A stretch of DNA of 64,000 nt from Parelaphostrongylus tenuis (Eukaryota > Nematoda > Chromadorea > Rhabditida > Metastrongylidae). The position numbers and the translations under genes are program-made. Of the stretch, positions 1 through 11,600 are shown one piece after another (within the stretch, counting starts at the first letter, position 1; every line of letters begins with the position of its first letter). The notes under the pieces were generated by a model, which searched no databases, was not told the origin of the DNA, and saw only the letters and a program-made list of their open reading frames with translations. The DNA is taken from positions 1-64,000 of the forward strand of contig JAHQIW010006393.1 of assembly GCA_019055375.1 (NCBI GenBank). The letters run 5' to 3'.

Positions 1-603
1 CAATAGCAGCATTCTATCGTGCACTTGAATATTTGAATGTTAAGCATATAAGTCTGTTGTCTGCAAATTTTCTCTTCGATATGCTTTATATCCACGGACC
101 TCCCTCTTTGAGGGATCCCGCCCGGTTAGTCGCGAGGGCACGTGGCGCGTCCCCAGGTGGTGGATAGGGGAAAAAACGCGAACCAAAAGCGACCGTGTGC
201 TTCCCAGAGACGCAGGTGGATTCAGGGGTTGAGCTCCCTGTTTCTGCAGCGCCGACTTGACAAAAACTCTATTTCTACTAGTCAAGTCGGCCAAAAGCCT
301 GCAATCAAGCGGCTGGGAAGTACATGGGAGGCGGTTAGGAGTCGCCTCCAACAAATAAGCTCCTCCCGCTCCTCCGAGAGAGACTGGCAAGCTACTCGTG
401 AGTACCCAGCCCCCACGTTTAGAGCCTGGCAAGCTATATGTTGGGTATCAAAGTGCCAAAAACAGTAACCAAATATGGGCCTCATTCCCCTGACCCCGAA
501 AGAGCCCCTGGTACGGCAGCGCCTGTAGGACGAGTACGGAGAGGCTGCTGAAATCTCAGGGCCGAACTAGGCTGCCAATATCGAAACGGACTAAAATTAC
601 GAT

Positions 604-1311
604 CTGTACCTACAACGTACGAACCCTTGCTCACGAATCCGCTGTAGAAGATCTATTGATTCAAGCAAGAAGAAGAAGGTACGACGAATAATGTACGACG
701 TCATCGGCCTGGCTGAGACGAGAAGGCGCCATCCTTTTCACGCTGTTTATGACACCGGAGAAGAACCGTTCCTTGGAACATGCGAACGCAGAGGTGTCGG
801 CGGCGTTGGCGTCCTCGTCAAATCGAATTTGACAGTGAACATTGATTCGTTCGAACAATTAACAAACGGTATCGGACGATTACGGTTGAAACGACGTGGT
901 TCTATGCCGGCTTTAACAATCTTCATTGCTTACGCACCAACATCAAGCTATGACGAAGACGAAGTCGAAGCGTTAATATGGACCTTGAAAAATTCTTCAG
1001 AGAAGATCATACATTCTTCAAGGTCATTGTCGGAGATTTCACCGCAAAAATTTGACCTAAAAGAACGTTTGAAGAACGTCACATAAGGGACCCACGGACT
1101 ACAATGGAATGAAAACGGTGAGAGGTTGTCTGAGTTTATCATGACGACTCAAGCCATTCATGGTAACTCACAATTCCAAAAGCCTCTTTCTCAGCGATGG
1201 ACGTGGGAGCCTCTCAGTGGAGAGTACCATAACGAAATAGACCACATCTTAGTAAATCGAAGGTTTTGCCTGACCGATGTCGCTGTTGTTCCTAAGTTCT
1301 ACACGGGATAA
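604..1311 (+). pseudogene. Endonuclease domain of the RTE-like element (frameshifted)
   Basis: The opening CTYNVRTLA and VIGLAETRR blocks are the N-terminal signature of RTE endonucleases. They are followed by GVGGVGVLV, IAYAPTSSYDE, VIVGDFTAKI and EIDHILVNRR with DHR soon after, i.e. the catalytic Asp/His blocks of the exonuclease III-like fold. The blocks lie in different frames: the first ends at a shift near 690, the GDF block is offset from the preceding one, and the DHR block follows a stop near 1311. The domain cannot be translated as one protein, so the copy cannot be autonomous. Confidence 0.8.
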
Positions 1312-1678
1312 GACCATCGCCTCCTTCTCGCAACGTTCCGTTTTTCGAGGAGAGGAGAGAAAGCCGCTAATCAAACAACGAAGTCCCAGAACTACCATAA
1401 ACTGGGATGTATTCAAATCATTAGTCGGCTCTTGGGAAGATACCGTTGTCGACAACACCGACGAGGAGTACGATCGGCTTGTTGAATATCTTCACGTTAG
1501 CGCTACGAGAGCCGAGAGTCATAAGGTCACGAAGAGACGCTTGTCTCCGCAGACACTCGAGCTGATACGTCAACGTGGAATCGCACTAGCTAGAGGCAAG
1601 CAAAGCCTTACGTTCGAGCTTGCAAAACGCTGCAGAGAAGCGATAAAAGACGACCTCAAAGAGAGATGAGCAGCAGTC

Positions 1679-3211
1679 ATGGCAGAAGCTGCAGAAGCCG
1701 GGAAGAGCATTTGCAAAGCCCAGCGAGGCTTCGCCAACTATAAGACCAAGATGATTGCATTCCGATACCCTGACGGGACACTTACAGCCTCGAGAAGGGC
1801 TATGGAGAAAATCATCCACCAATACTACTCGGATCTCTTCGCTAGCCATGTTCTCTTACCGTCATATAAATTGAAAGAGGACGAATATGTTGTTGCACCG
1901 GTCCTCCCTTCCCAAATCCGACATGCTATATCGTCGGTGAAGAACAGAACAACACCCGGTCCAGACAGGATTAGACCAGAACACCTGAAGAGCCTGCCGC
2001 CAGTTCTCATCAACACCCTGGCTCGGCTCTTCACTCGCTACCTGTCAGAATGCAAGGTCCCTATTCAATGGAAAACCAGCAGGACCGTATTGTTGTTCAA
2101 AAAGGGAGACCTTCACGACATAGGCAATTATCGTCCAATCTGCTTGCTGCCCGTTGTCTATAAACTCTTTACTCGAGTCGTTCTAAACAGGACTGACAGA
2201 ACACTGGACGAAGGACAGCCATGCGAACAAGCAGGGCTACGAAAAGGATTTAGTACCATAGACCACATCTACACGATCACAAGACTCATCGAAGTTTTGC
2301 GAGAGTACACACAACCACTCTGTCTCACTTTTATCGATCTGAAGAAAGCCTTTGATTCAGTGGAAACAGAAGCGGTCATAGAAGCTCTGGATAACCAGGG
2401 TGTCCCTACTCGGTACATAATGATCCTTCGTGAGCTTTATAAAGATTTCACGACCAAAATATCTCAATTCTACAACAATATTACCATTGACGTAAGAAGA
2501 GGGGTTCGACAAGGCGATACAATTTCGCCAAAGCTGTTCACTGCCACTCTACAAAACGTCATGCGAACATGAGAATGAGGCGATATGGGAGTGAAAATTG
2601 ACGGTCGACAATCAAATCATCTTCGCTTTGCTGACGACATCGTTCTCATAACACCAATCATCAGCCAAGCGGAACGAATGTTGACCGATTTCGATAACGC
2701 CTGTGGAAAGATTGGTCTTCAACTAAATCTAACGAAAACGATGTTCATGAGGAACGGATGGGTTTCGAATGCTCCATTCATGCTCAGCGGAACGACAATC
2801 TCGGAATGCTCCAGTTACGTCTATCTAGGTCGGGAAATCAACATGACGGACGACCTAGTTCCAGAGTTGAGCAGGAGGAAACGAGCTGCTTGGGGAAGGT
2901 TTAAGAGCATCGAAGATGTAGTGAAGAGGACAAAGAACATCCGACTCCGTGCCCACATGATGCGCTTCAACGACAACCGATGGACGAGAGCCGTTACTGA
3001 CTGGATTCCTCGGGACGTCAAGCGCACTAAAGGAAGACCACTGGCCCGCTGGTCCGATTTCTTCACGAAAACGATAGAAGAAGGATATGATGCTCAGCAA
3101 ATCCCTAGATCGAGGAGGACCCACTTGGCTACTCTTGCACGCTATAGGGAAAAATGGAAGAGTTGCTGGTACCCGCTCGAGTCACTCGACGATCAACGGG
3201 ACGACAGGTGA
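1679..3211 (+). pseudogene. Reverse transcriptase domain of the RTE-like element (interrupted, internally deleted)
   Basis: Two adjacent open frames (1679-2572 and 2585-3211) carry the RT blocks in order: NYRPICLLPVVYK, FIDLKKAFDS (motif A with catalytic Asp), GVRQGDTISP (motif B) and FADDIVLI (motif C). They are separated by a stop and frame change at about 2572-2585. After the thumb block (YVYLGREINM, RRKRAAWGRF, IRLRAH) the protein jumps directly to MMRFNDNRW and WIPRDVKRTKGRP. Intact relatives carry roughly 100 residues there (the LFDSTVLPAL segment), so an internal deletion is inferred near 2956. The 3' end has a short T-rich tract rather than a clear poly(A). Confidence 0.82.
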
Positions 3212-3364
3212 TACAGGTGATGTTTTACTTCTTTTTTTTATCTGTTCACTTATCTGCTAATATTAACTGTTATGATTTCTCAAAGGCTGTAATCGATGAT
3301 GTTTTTTTTCGTTAGCCAGACTTATTCATCGCAATCCTATCCCTCTAATCAACTCGATTTCTAG

Positions 3365-5601
3365 CCGGACAATGTCACTCTAATGGACTATGGCCGACTG
3401 AATGCCGATGGGGAAGTCCGCCTGGCCGAGTCGACGAGTCAGCAATTTGGAAAAATGAAACAACGTCATGTTTTCATATTCGACAAAGTTCTGATCATTT
3501 GCAAGGCTAATCGAGTTGGTTGTTTTCCTCAGTCAGTGCCCCCACTAGTCGATGGGGTTCTGTATTAGTAGATTTTTTTTCAGAATAATACATATACCTA
3601 CAAATCTGCATATATCATCTCTGAGCTTCATCCCACACTTGACAATCCGATGCCTGACGTTAAAATGGGAACGATCTCTCGGTCAGTACTTGTACTCTTA
3701 CGACGCATTTCGGATATTGTAGTGCATTTTTAAATCCTTCATAAACAAAGACTTTTCCTTCTTTTTATCAGACTTTTAGTTGTGATTCGATAGCTTTGAT
3801 CCTGGCACCAAATTTATGCTGTACTCGGTTCCTAACAAGGCCTTTTCAGTGCCTTATAGCAACGAAAATAAGCGCATTCTTGTTGTTTATTTTGAAATTC
3901 TCTTCAAGCTCTAGGTTTTCCGTGTCAGAATTGCAGAAAAAGCTGGTACTTTTATGTTAGATGTCGACAAATTTTTAACAGATCTCATTCGCTGGACACT
4001 CTGGCAACAATTATACGTTCCCGTTTTTTCAAAACACGCTTTTATAACACTGTAATATCCAGAATAAGATTTTGTTCTACACTCAAATCTCGCCTTTATT
4101 TTTCTCGCATCTATAAAGCGCTAGAAGCACGAAAAGTATATCAGCTTGTAGAGAGTTTTCCGTACTATTTCGTTTTTATTCTGAAGTTTATGTCGGTGCG
4201 ATAAAAAATCCACGCCCCTTCCCTGCCCACCGCTCCGTGACTTCGCCGGTAAACAAAGTCCCCGGAAAGGTTCATAGCTGAGTAAAATGTGAAGGAAAGC
4301 CTCAGCAACGACTTGTTAGTAAGGTAATCCCCTGATCTACCGCGTAGCTCGATAGTGATTTATCACACTATGCGTTAAAACGGCGGCAACTATTGCTATT
4401 TTGCTAAGGATCTTTTCAACGCATCCACAGAAACTCTAGATGTAAAGACATGATTCTGATATTACTAAATATGCTCTACAGGCTGATATGCTTTTCGTGC
4501 TTTCCAGAGATTTATACTCCTGGTAAAAATGAAAGCCAAAGGTGAGTGAGAAATAAAATTTTATCCTGGACGCTACAGCGTTATAAAAGGGTGTTTTGAA
4601 AAATCGGTGTGGTAGAGTTGTAGCTAGACATTGAAACTTTCTAATGGTTGCCAACACCACCTACTTGACGCTCCTGTCCAGCAAATGCAATCGGCTCGAG
4701 AATTTGTCGCCGCCTAACATATAAATGCCAAGGAACTTTATCGTTTACATGGGGTTAGAATTTCATTTTTTTATCTGCCAAGTAAACCCGCTACTAAGCT
4801 TAAGCCTGGCGACCTAAGCCTAAGATTGCGCTGTATAATCTTTTTCCGCTCTTCCTATGTCCTTCGAAGACCATTCCAAAAATCAAACTTACTTAAAGAA
4901 ATATCTGATTTTAAGCTATCATGTATCCATTGACGAAGATCATCTGCAAACCCTCTTCCCCTCAATGCCGTTTATTGCTCATGTTGCAAAATCCTGCATC
5001 CACACGGCCATTTACATTGAAATAAGCATAGTATTGACACCGCCTGAGTAGCTTAACCCTTTCGGAACCGTGGACCCACCTTCTCTGCGTCCATAACCCC
5101 CAATTTGGAAGTGCATTGAATGTATTCTTGTACTCTTTTGATTGTACTATTGTTGTTTTTTTCCTATGCTATCTCTTTGTAAACACATCATGTCGTTATA
5201 AGTAGGAAAATAAGAGCAGTAATACACTAAACTAATACAATGACACATTCAATCCGTTCTCACACTGAGGTTAGGGATGCAGAGAAGGTGGATCCATCGT
5301 CGCAAAATAGACAACTATTGAAATAAAAGCCTAAAGAAAAAGAAGAAAAGGACTTTGTCATGAAAGAGGTGAAAATGATTACGATAACCCGAGTTGTACC
5401 ACTTTTTCTCAACTGCAGTTTGCTTTTGCTTTTAGAATTCAGTGAAGACAATTTCAGAAAGATCGCCACTGCCAATCAATATCTACTGTTTTTGGTACGA
5501 GAGGAACGTGCTTGTACTCAAGATTCAGTAAGGCATCTAACACTAGCGTTCAAACTGCTACAGCAACGAGAAAAATGGCTCAATCACTTCGAACTCGCTC
5601 G
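3365..5601 (+). CDS. vav-1: vav-1 exons encoding the PH domain
   Basis: Exon 3365-3518 begins after a TTTCTAG acceptor and reads DYGRLNADGEVRLAES, then RHVFIFDKVLIICKAN, the first strands of a VAV PH domain. Exon 4870-4922 (NQTYLKKYLILSYH) joins in phase 1 through a weak CGAAG acceptor. A short exon from 5270 (VRDAEK) joins in phase 0 and resembles the VAV segment after the fourth strand, but its donor is unclear: GTGGAT at 5288 gives only 18 coding bases, and the phase into the next exon does not match. Exon 5436-5601 ends with QQREKWLNHFELA, the C-terminal PH helix with its conserved Trp, before a GTAATT donor. Confidence 0.7.
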
Positions 5602-8600
5602 GTAATTTTCTCTCTCAGTCTGGCTGCAATTTTGTTAATTCTTTTTTTTTTTACTATTCCGTTAACACAGTCCACTTTTTGATATGGACAAGACATTTTT
5701 TCACTTCTTCTTCAGACTTTTGCTAATCATTCGATAGCTTAAATCTCGAAATTTCGACGATATGCTCGGTTTCTGAAAAGGCGTCGTTGATATGCTGTAG
5801 CAGCTGAAAATAAAGTTGTATGTAACACCTGACGTTCACTTTTGGCTCGGCGGGGTGTGTGATTGACTAACTTTGTGGATGGATTTTTTTTTGGATGGAC
5901 CGCAGAGGACGCTGAGGTGGCCAAGGTTCGTGGATGGTCTTTCGACAGACTTCCAATAGCTTATTCATGCGGCATACATTTGGGTGGTTTTGAGCTGAGT
6001 TGGGTTTCAAAAGGTCTTTATAGAGCATTGCAAGAGGACAAAGAAGATTTTGTTTCGCACTCTTAGGCTAGGCATTACGTTGAGTAGCGGTTTATATAGC
6101 AATATATATAATTTAAGAAAGTGTATACCCACGGAACGATAGGACTAAGTTTCTTACACAATTCTTATTTGAGAAGCCTAGTAATATTGACGATGAGGCG
6201 AAGAAATTTTCAAATAAATAACGAAAATACGCGAGATTACGCGCGTTCATGTGTGAAACGCAATTTTATTATCGTTCCTGCAATGCATTGAAAAGGCTTT
6301 TACAGAAAGCAAGCACAGTATTGACATCGCTGAGATTTAAGTTATAGAACGATTTATGAAAGTCTCTGCCAAAGTGGAAAAGGTCTTGTCTCTGAAAGTT
6401 TGAAAAATCTAATGATATAACCGAGAAGTGCTTTTTCATATACTCTGTATTTATTGTGATACCTAGTAGGAACAGATATGCATTATTTTTTAACTATCTC
6501 GAGACCACGGACCCACGGTCTCGGAGTCTCTGACAACACTAGACGTTGTGCTTCACTTCATCTATGTCTCTAACTCCCAGCGTGCCATTTTAGAAGCAGA
6601 ACGCTAGGGGTCCGAGTTACGGAGGAGGAGCAGATCGTCCAGAGTTCTGGCTGGAGATGCAAAGGCCGTGGGCCCACGGTCTTGTTTTTTCGTTCTGCTG
6701 TCATTGATGAAGCCTATAGCCGTTCTGTTTTATTCAGGGGTAATGTCTTGCCAGAGAAAGTGGACGATACCGGTCACAAGGTCCACTACAAAAGCTTCAA
6801 TGTCGACGTCCCGTATAAGTGCGGAGTTTGCGAGAAATTTCTTAAGGGACTCTTCTTTCAGGGTTATAAATGTGAAAGTATGTTAAGGAATCAGTTAATT
6901 TCTCAAGGAACCAATCTAGTTATTTATGCTAATGATTTCAGATTGTGATGGTTTATTACATAAAGCATGTATAGCCTTAAGACCATGTGCTGGTCGACGT
7001 CAACCGACGTCGGTTTCACATGGCGGCAACGTGTCCACCAACGGAATCACACAGTGGAGGCAAAGCTCTTACGGACGTGAGTTACGGTTATTCTTTTAGC
7101 GTTGTATTTCATAGCGCAGGAGGCCTGTGGCTGAACGATTAATCATGCTTGAGTGTAGCTAGACGTGGCTCTGAAGCTCAGGTCTCTAGCACTTTCCAGC
7201 AGTCCATAGCGCCTTACGGAACGTCCATGTCGACCATTTCAGAAATAGTGATTTTTTCAGCGTAATGTTGTATAAAATGGCAGGTGGTGGCGCAGTGGTT
7301 AGAAGCGCTCCGCGACACGCACTTCGTTAATCAAGCGATGATCGAAGGTTCGATTTCTCATCCGCCAACCTCACCAAGTGTTTCAATTCTCCAGGGTCGA
7401 TAGATTGGCACCAGACTTGTCTGGGAGGATAGGAGCACTGTCTTAGTATTGATACGTCGATAGGCCAGCGCGAGGTTTTGTAGAGGCCGGCTATGTATTC
7501 GATCACCTTAAACGATGCTGCGAATGGAATCGCATGCATAGCGCGCGCCTCATGGATTGAACAGCGCCGAGAGGCTTTCTTCTTTATCCTTTTTGGTCAT
7601 GTCATAATGAATGCGATGATTTGGTGTCCTTAGAACATTGGCAGACCTCAGCAACCTCAACAGAATCGGTTTATTCGAAAAGCTTTCGTATAAACTCTTT
7701 GTAACGTTTGCTTCTCATTGATTTTTTTGCTTTAGTATCCCCTGGCGATCAAGTTGTTGCCATATCAAAGTACTTCGGGAATGAATCAGGATTTCTGAAA
7801 TTCGACAAAGATGACATCATTGAAGTAGCTCAGAATCACGGTAATGGAACTTTTTCGGTGAGTATCATTGGCGCTTGCATTTTAACCCTTTGAAGATCGT
7901 GGATCCGCGGCTTCTGTATCTCTTCTAACTAGCAGCTCTGGACGGTCTGCTCTACCTCCTCTGCATCTCCAAGCTCCAGCATGCCAATGTTTCATGCAAC
8001 AGCCTACCATTGTTGGAGGCAGCACGCTTGGAAGTTAAGAGCCAGAGATGCAGGTGAGGCTTGGCAGACCGTCCAGAGTTGCCAATCAGAGATGTAGAGG
8101 CCGAGGGTCCACGTCCTCGAAAGGGTTAATGATAGATGCAGTTCTTTCACCACAGTCCAGTATTCAACTCTTTAGAGACAAGGCTTTTTCGTTTTTTCCT
8201 CCGAGTCATAGTATTCATTCGATAGCTTAAATGTTGGCGATTTTAATACAGTACCTCGTCTCTGAAAAGGCCATCTTATAGCGTTGTAGCAGTCAAAATA
8301 AGATCACGTTTCTCACTTTCAACGCGCATCTTTGTCTTGGTCAGGGTTTGTGAATCTCCTGACGGACTTCTAGTAGCAGTTTGATCGCATGAATCTTGAT
8401 GATCATTACGCTAGTTTGGTTTTTAAAAAGGTCTCCATAGAGGGCTGAAGAAGCAAATTGAAGATTTTTTTACGGAAAACCTAGAAATTCCCGCGAAATG
8501 GGGAAAACATTTTCGAATAAATGACAAAAATTTCACCCTTTTCGAGATGGCCTTGAAGTTGATGCGTGCAGCACGTCTCGAGAAACGCGTAGTGATACAC

Positions 8601-11600
8601 GCCAAGCGTAAAACTCAACTTTATCTTTAGTGTTACAACGTACTATGAAGGCTTTTTCAGAGACCTAATACATTGTTAAAATCACCAAAATTTGATCCTG
8701 GGATCAGCAAACTGGCGCTCTGCGTCTCTAACTTTCATCGTATTGCTTTCAACACGCTAGAACTAGGCGCCATTGTTAGGCGTAACGCGCTGGGAGTTAG
8801 AGACGCAGAGGGTTGGATTAATGCTCCCTTGAAGGTTAAGCTAACGAATAACTGCCAAATGTCAGAGAAAAGCAAAAAATTTTTTCCCAAAAGAGTGAGA
8901 AATGGATTGGGATGAAGAGATTATATCGAATAATCAAGAATAGGTTCTTCTAATTCGTCAAAAATATATTTGCGGTCATAGGGTTACCTTCTAACTGCGA
9001 GGCACAATGTCGGCTTGGTACATAGTGAGCATGTACGCCGAGTTCGAGTAAGTTATGAAGCAATTCGCTCTTACTCTCTCCGTCGACTTGAAAACATTTA
9101 AAAAGAGTTTACAAATCATTTCTAGGCAAACTCTGTGCAAGGTGTCAGCTCTCCTCGAGATTGTTCCAATACTTTTAGTATCGATCGGAAAGAATCTACG
9201 GTTCTGCCAAGGCGAATATTTGCTAATGGGTAAGTAGAGATCATCCGGGTGCAGTTCTGTTAACGCAATACAATTCTCAGCCGGCCGTTTAGAGACAGAG
9301 CCTCTTTCGCTTTTCCTCAAATTTTTAGAAGTCGTTCGATAGCTAAAATATCGGCGATCCAAACACTTTGCTTGAATCCTGATAAGGCATTCTCTCGAGC
9401 TGTAGCAGAGATACTAAGATTGAGTTTTACAATTAATGCGCGCATTATCGCGCACATCTTCGTTATTCATTTGCGAATTTTTTTCCTAGTATTTTCCTAT
9501 GTGCGAGTTCTTGAATATTCCGCATCAAAATCGTAAAAGAAACATTGTTCGGTCGTTCCATAGGCCAAAGCTTTTATTTCACTTACTATTGCCACTAAAG
9601 TCTGCTGTAAGACCATCCACAAACTTCTAGCTGCCTCGGTACCGTTTGTTGGGAATGTTGGAAAGCGCATTAAGTAGGCCATCTTAAGAAACAAGCATAG
9701 TGTTGGAATTGCCGAGATTTGAGTTTTCTAACTATCACTGAAACTCTGAGGGAGAAAAATGGTAAAGCTTGTTTCTTTCGCGTTATATGACGACAAATGA
9801 AAAAATGATCCATTTCGCTGGACAAAAACTCTCCATTTCTCTTTTAGTAGTTATCGAAAGCTTAAATCTCTGGCTACGGCCTTGAATGGCTTTCTTTTGT
9901 AAAACACCTTTTTATAACAGAAAGCAGAAAAAAATTTGTGTTTCACACTCGCACATTCTCTGCAGGACAGAGCTTTTTCCCAAAAGGTTGGAAAGTATTT
10001 ATTAGCGGAATCGTACTCATTTTCCTCAGTTACTTTGAGCCCTAGCTGTTCCTTCTTTGTTTCCTTTCTTAACTAAATTTTTACGTCGTCTATTTGGATA
10101 GTTCGCTACATTTTAAGTTGAACAAGCTTTTATGTTGAGGAAAATGCAAAACGTAAAATACGCCACTTGGTAGTTATTGATTTTTTTGTCGTACAAATTA
10201 CATGAGTATATTAGCTGTTCATAATAATCTCGTAATGGGAAGTGAGTGCCAATGTCCTTTCCTAAGTCGTTGATATTTTAGCCATTTTTCGTATAGACAT
10301 GACTTGATCACAATTGTATTCATCTCTTCCGTGTTTATTGCGAGTGAAGAGGAAAGTGAATTCTAGAATGACTCCATCTCCTCAACAAGACTACGTGAAC
10401 ACTGAGATCAGTCTTCAGCCGTGGTATATGGGCGAATTAGAGAGAGCCGATTCTGAAGCAAAATTGAAAGGAACACCAAATGGGACGTTCCTCGTGCGAT
10501 ACAGCAAGAATCGACAAAGCTACGTTATCAGCATAAGGTGCGTAATGTTGTTTCTGAATAATTTTTCTCTTAACTCAGGAAATCGAACACATGAGAAATG
10601 CTCAGCTTGGCTAAGCGTAACCCCTACGGATTCGTGGACCCACGGCCTTTGCGTCTCTAACCTTCATCGTGTTGCGCCTAACAACGACGTCTGAACACCC
10701 CCTCCCCCCCTCCCTCTCACCATGGCAGACGCCACATGTTGAAGGTTGGAGACTCAGAGACCGTGAGTCCGCGGTCCCGTAAGTGTTTAACTTCAGGACT
10801 TTTCTACTTACTAACCTTCTGAACATGCTTGGCGCAGTAATTAGCGGTCGACACCCACGTGGTCTATGAATTGATAGTCCATGGTTGCATCCTGTGCACA
10901 GGACTCACCAAACCTTCCATCCCTGCTCGATAGGAGGATTGTTATCAGACTTGTCTGAGAGGATGGGAGCACTGACTTGATACATCGGTAAGCCACCGCT
11001 AGTCATTGTTAAGGCCAGATATACATTCAGTCATCCCTCAAGCGATGCTAAAGGAGGACGAATGCGTAAGTCATCCTTAGTGATTGGTCACTCAGAGAGC
11101 AATATCCTCTTTTTTATCCGTTTTCTGTTGTTTTGAGATCGAGCAGATGAGAGAAGTCCAGTGTGGCTCAGTTTGGTTTTTGGAACTCTTCTATACACTA
11201 GTTTTCTAGGAGTTACAGCACAGTCCGTACACCTGATTAGCTCTCTTGTTCAAACCTTTTCTAAGGTGCAGTCTCCTAAAGCTGTTCGCCTTGGCTATGT
11301 TAACGAAGTCATCGTAGCTGGATACCCCAAATCGATCATTGTTAGTTAGTTGAACATTAGAAGGCTATTTTAAAAATCGCAAAGTACTCAGTACAACCAC
11401 GTTGTTGGCCATTCAGTGTCTCATACCATGACTCCCATTCTGTGCTTCGCATCATTTACGATGTGAATACCGTTCGCTCCGACTGTTTTTTTTTCAAGAC
11501 AGTGCTCAAAATTTCAATATATCTATAATTATTTTCGAGCCAACAATTGTATTCGGCTCCATAAGTCGCCCTTTGAAGACATCATGACATGTTGGCTGAA

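Larger units (their letters stand above)
112..3235 (+). mobile_element. RTE-like non-LTR retrotransposon, degraded copy upstream of the VAV PH exons
   Basis: A GC-richer block opens with a leader (about 112-600). It is followed by an apurinic-type endonuclease region (about 604-1311), a linker, and a reverse transcriptase (1679-3211). The order endonuclease then reverse transcriptase in one plus-strand unit, with no gag or LTRs, matches the RTE class common in hookworms. The copy is dead: the coding frame shifts several times (near 690, 985, 1110, 1311, 1669) and has a stop near 2572. No target-site duplication was resolved. Because it lies before the first recognised PH exon of the VAV gene and in the same orientation, it probably occupies a VAV intron, but the upstream exon is outside the window. 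Confidence 0.85.

Noticed and set aside
40..485. Open frames on both strands in the first 500 bases
   Set aside because: They lie in the untranslated leader of the RTE-like element and overlap one another; none resembles a protein family.
7327..7539. Minus-strand frame of 70 codons
   Set aside because: It is the antisense of a tRNA-derived SINE copy, and similar frames occur over other copies (12506-12694, 14933-15139).
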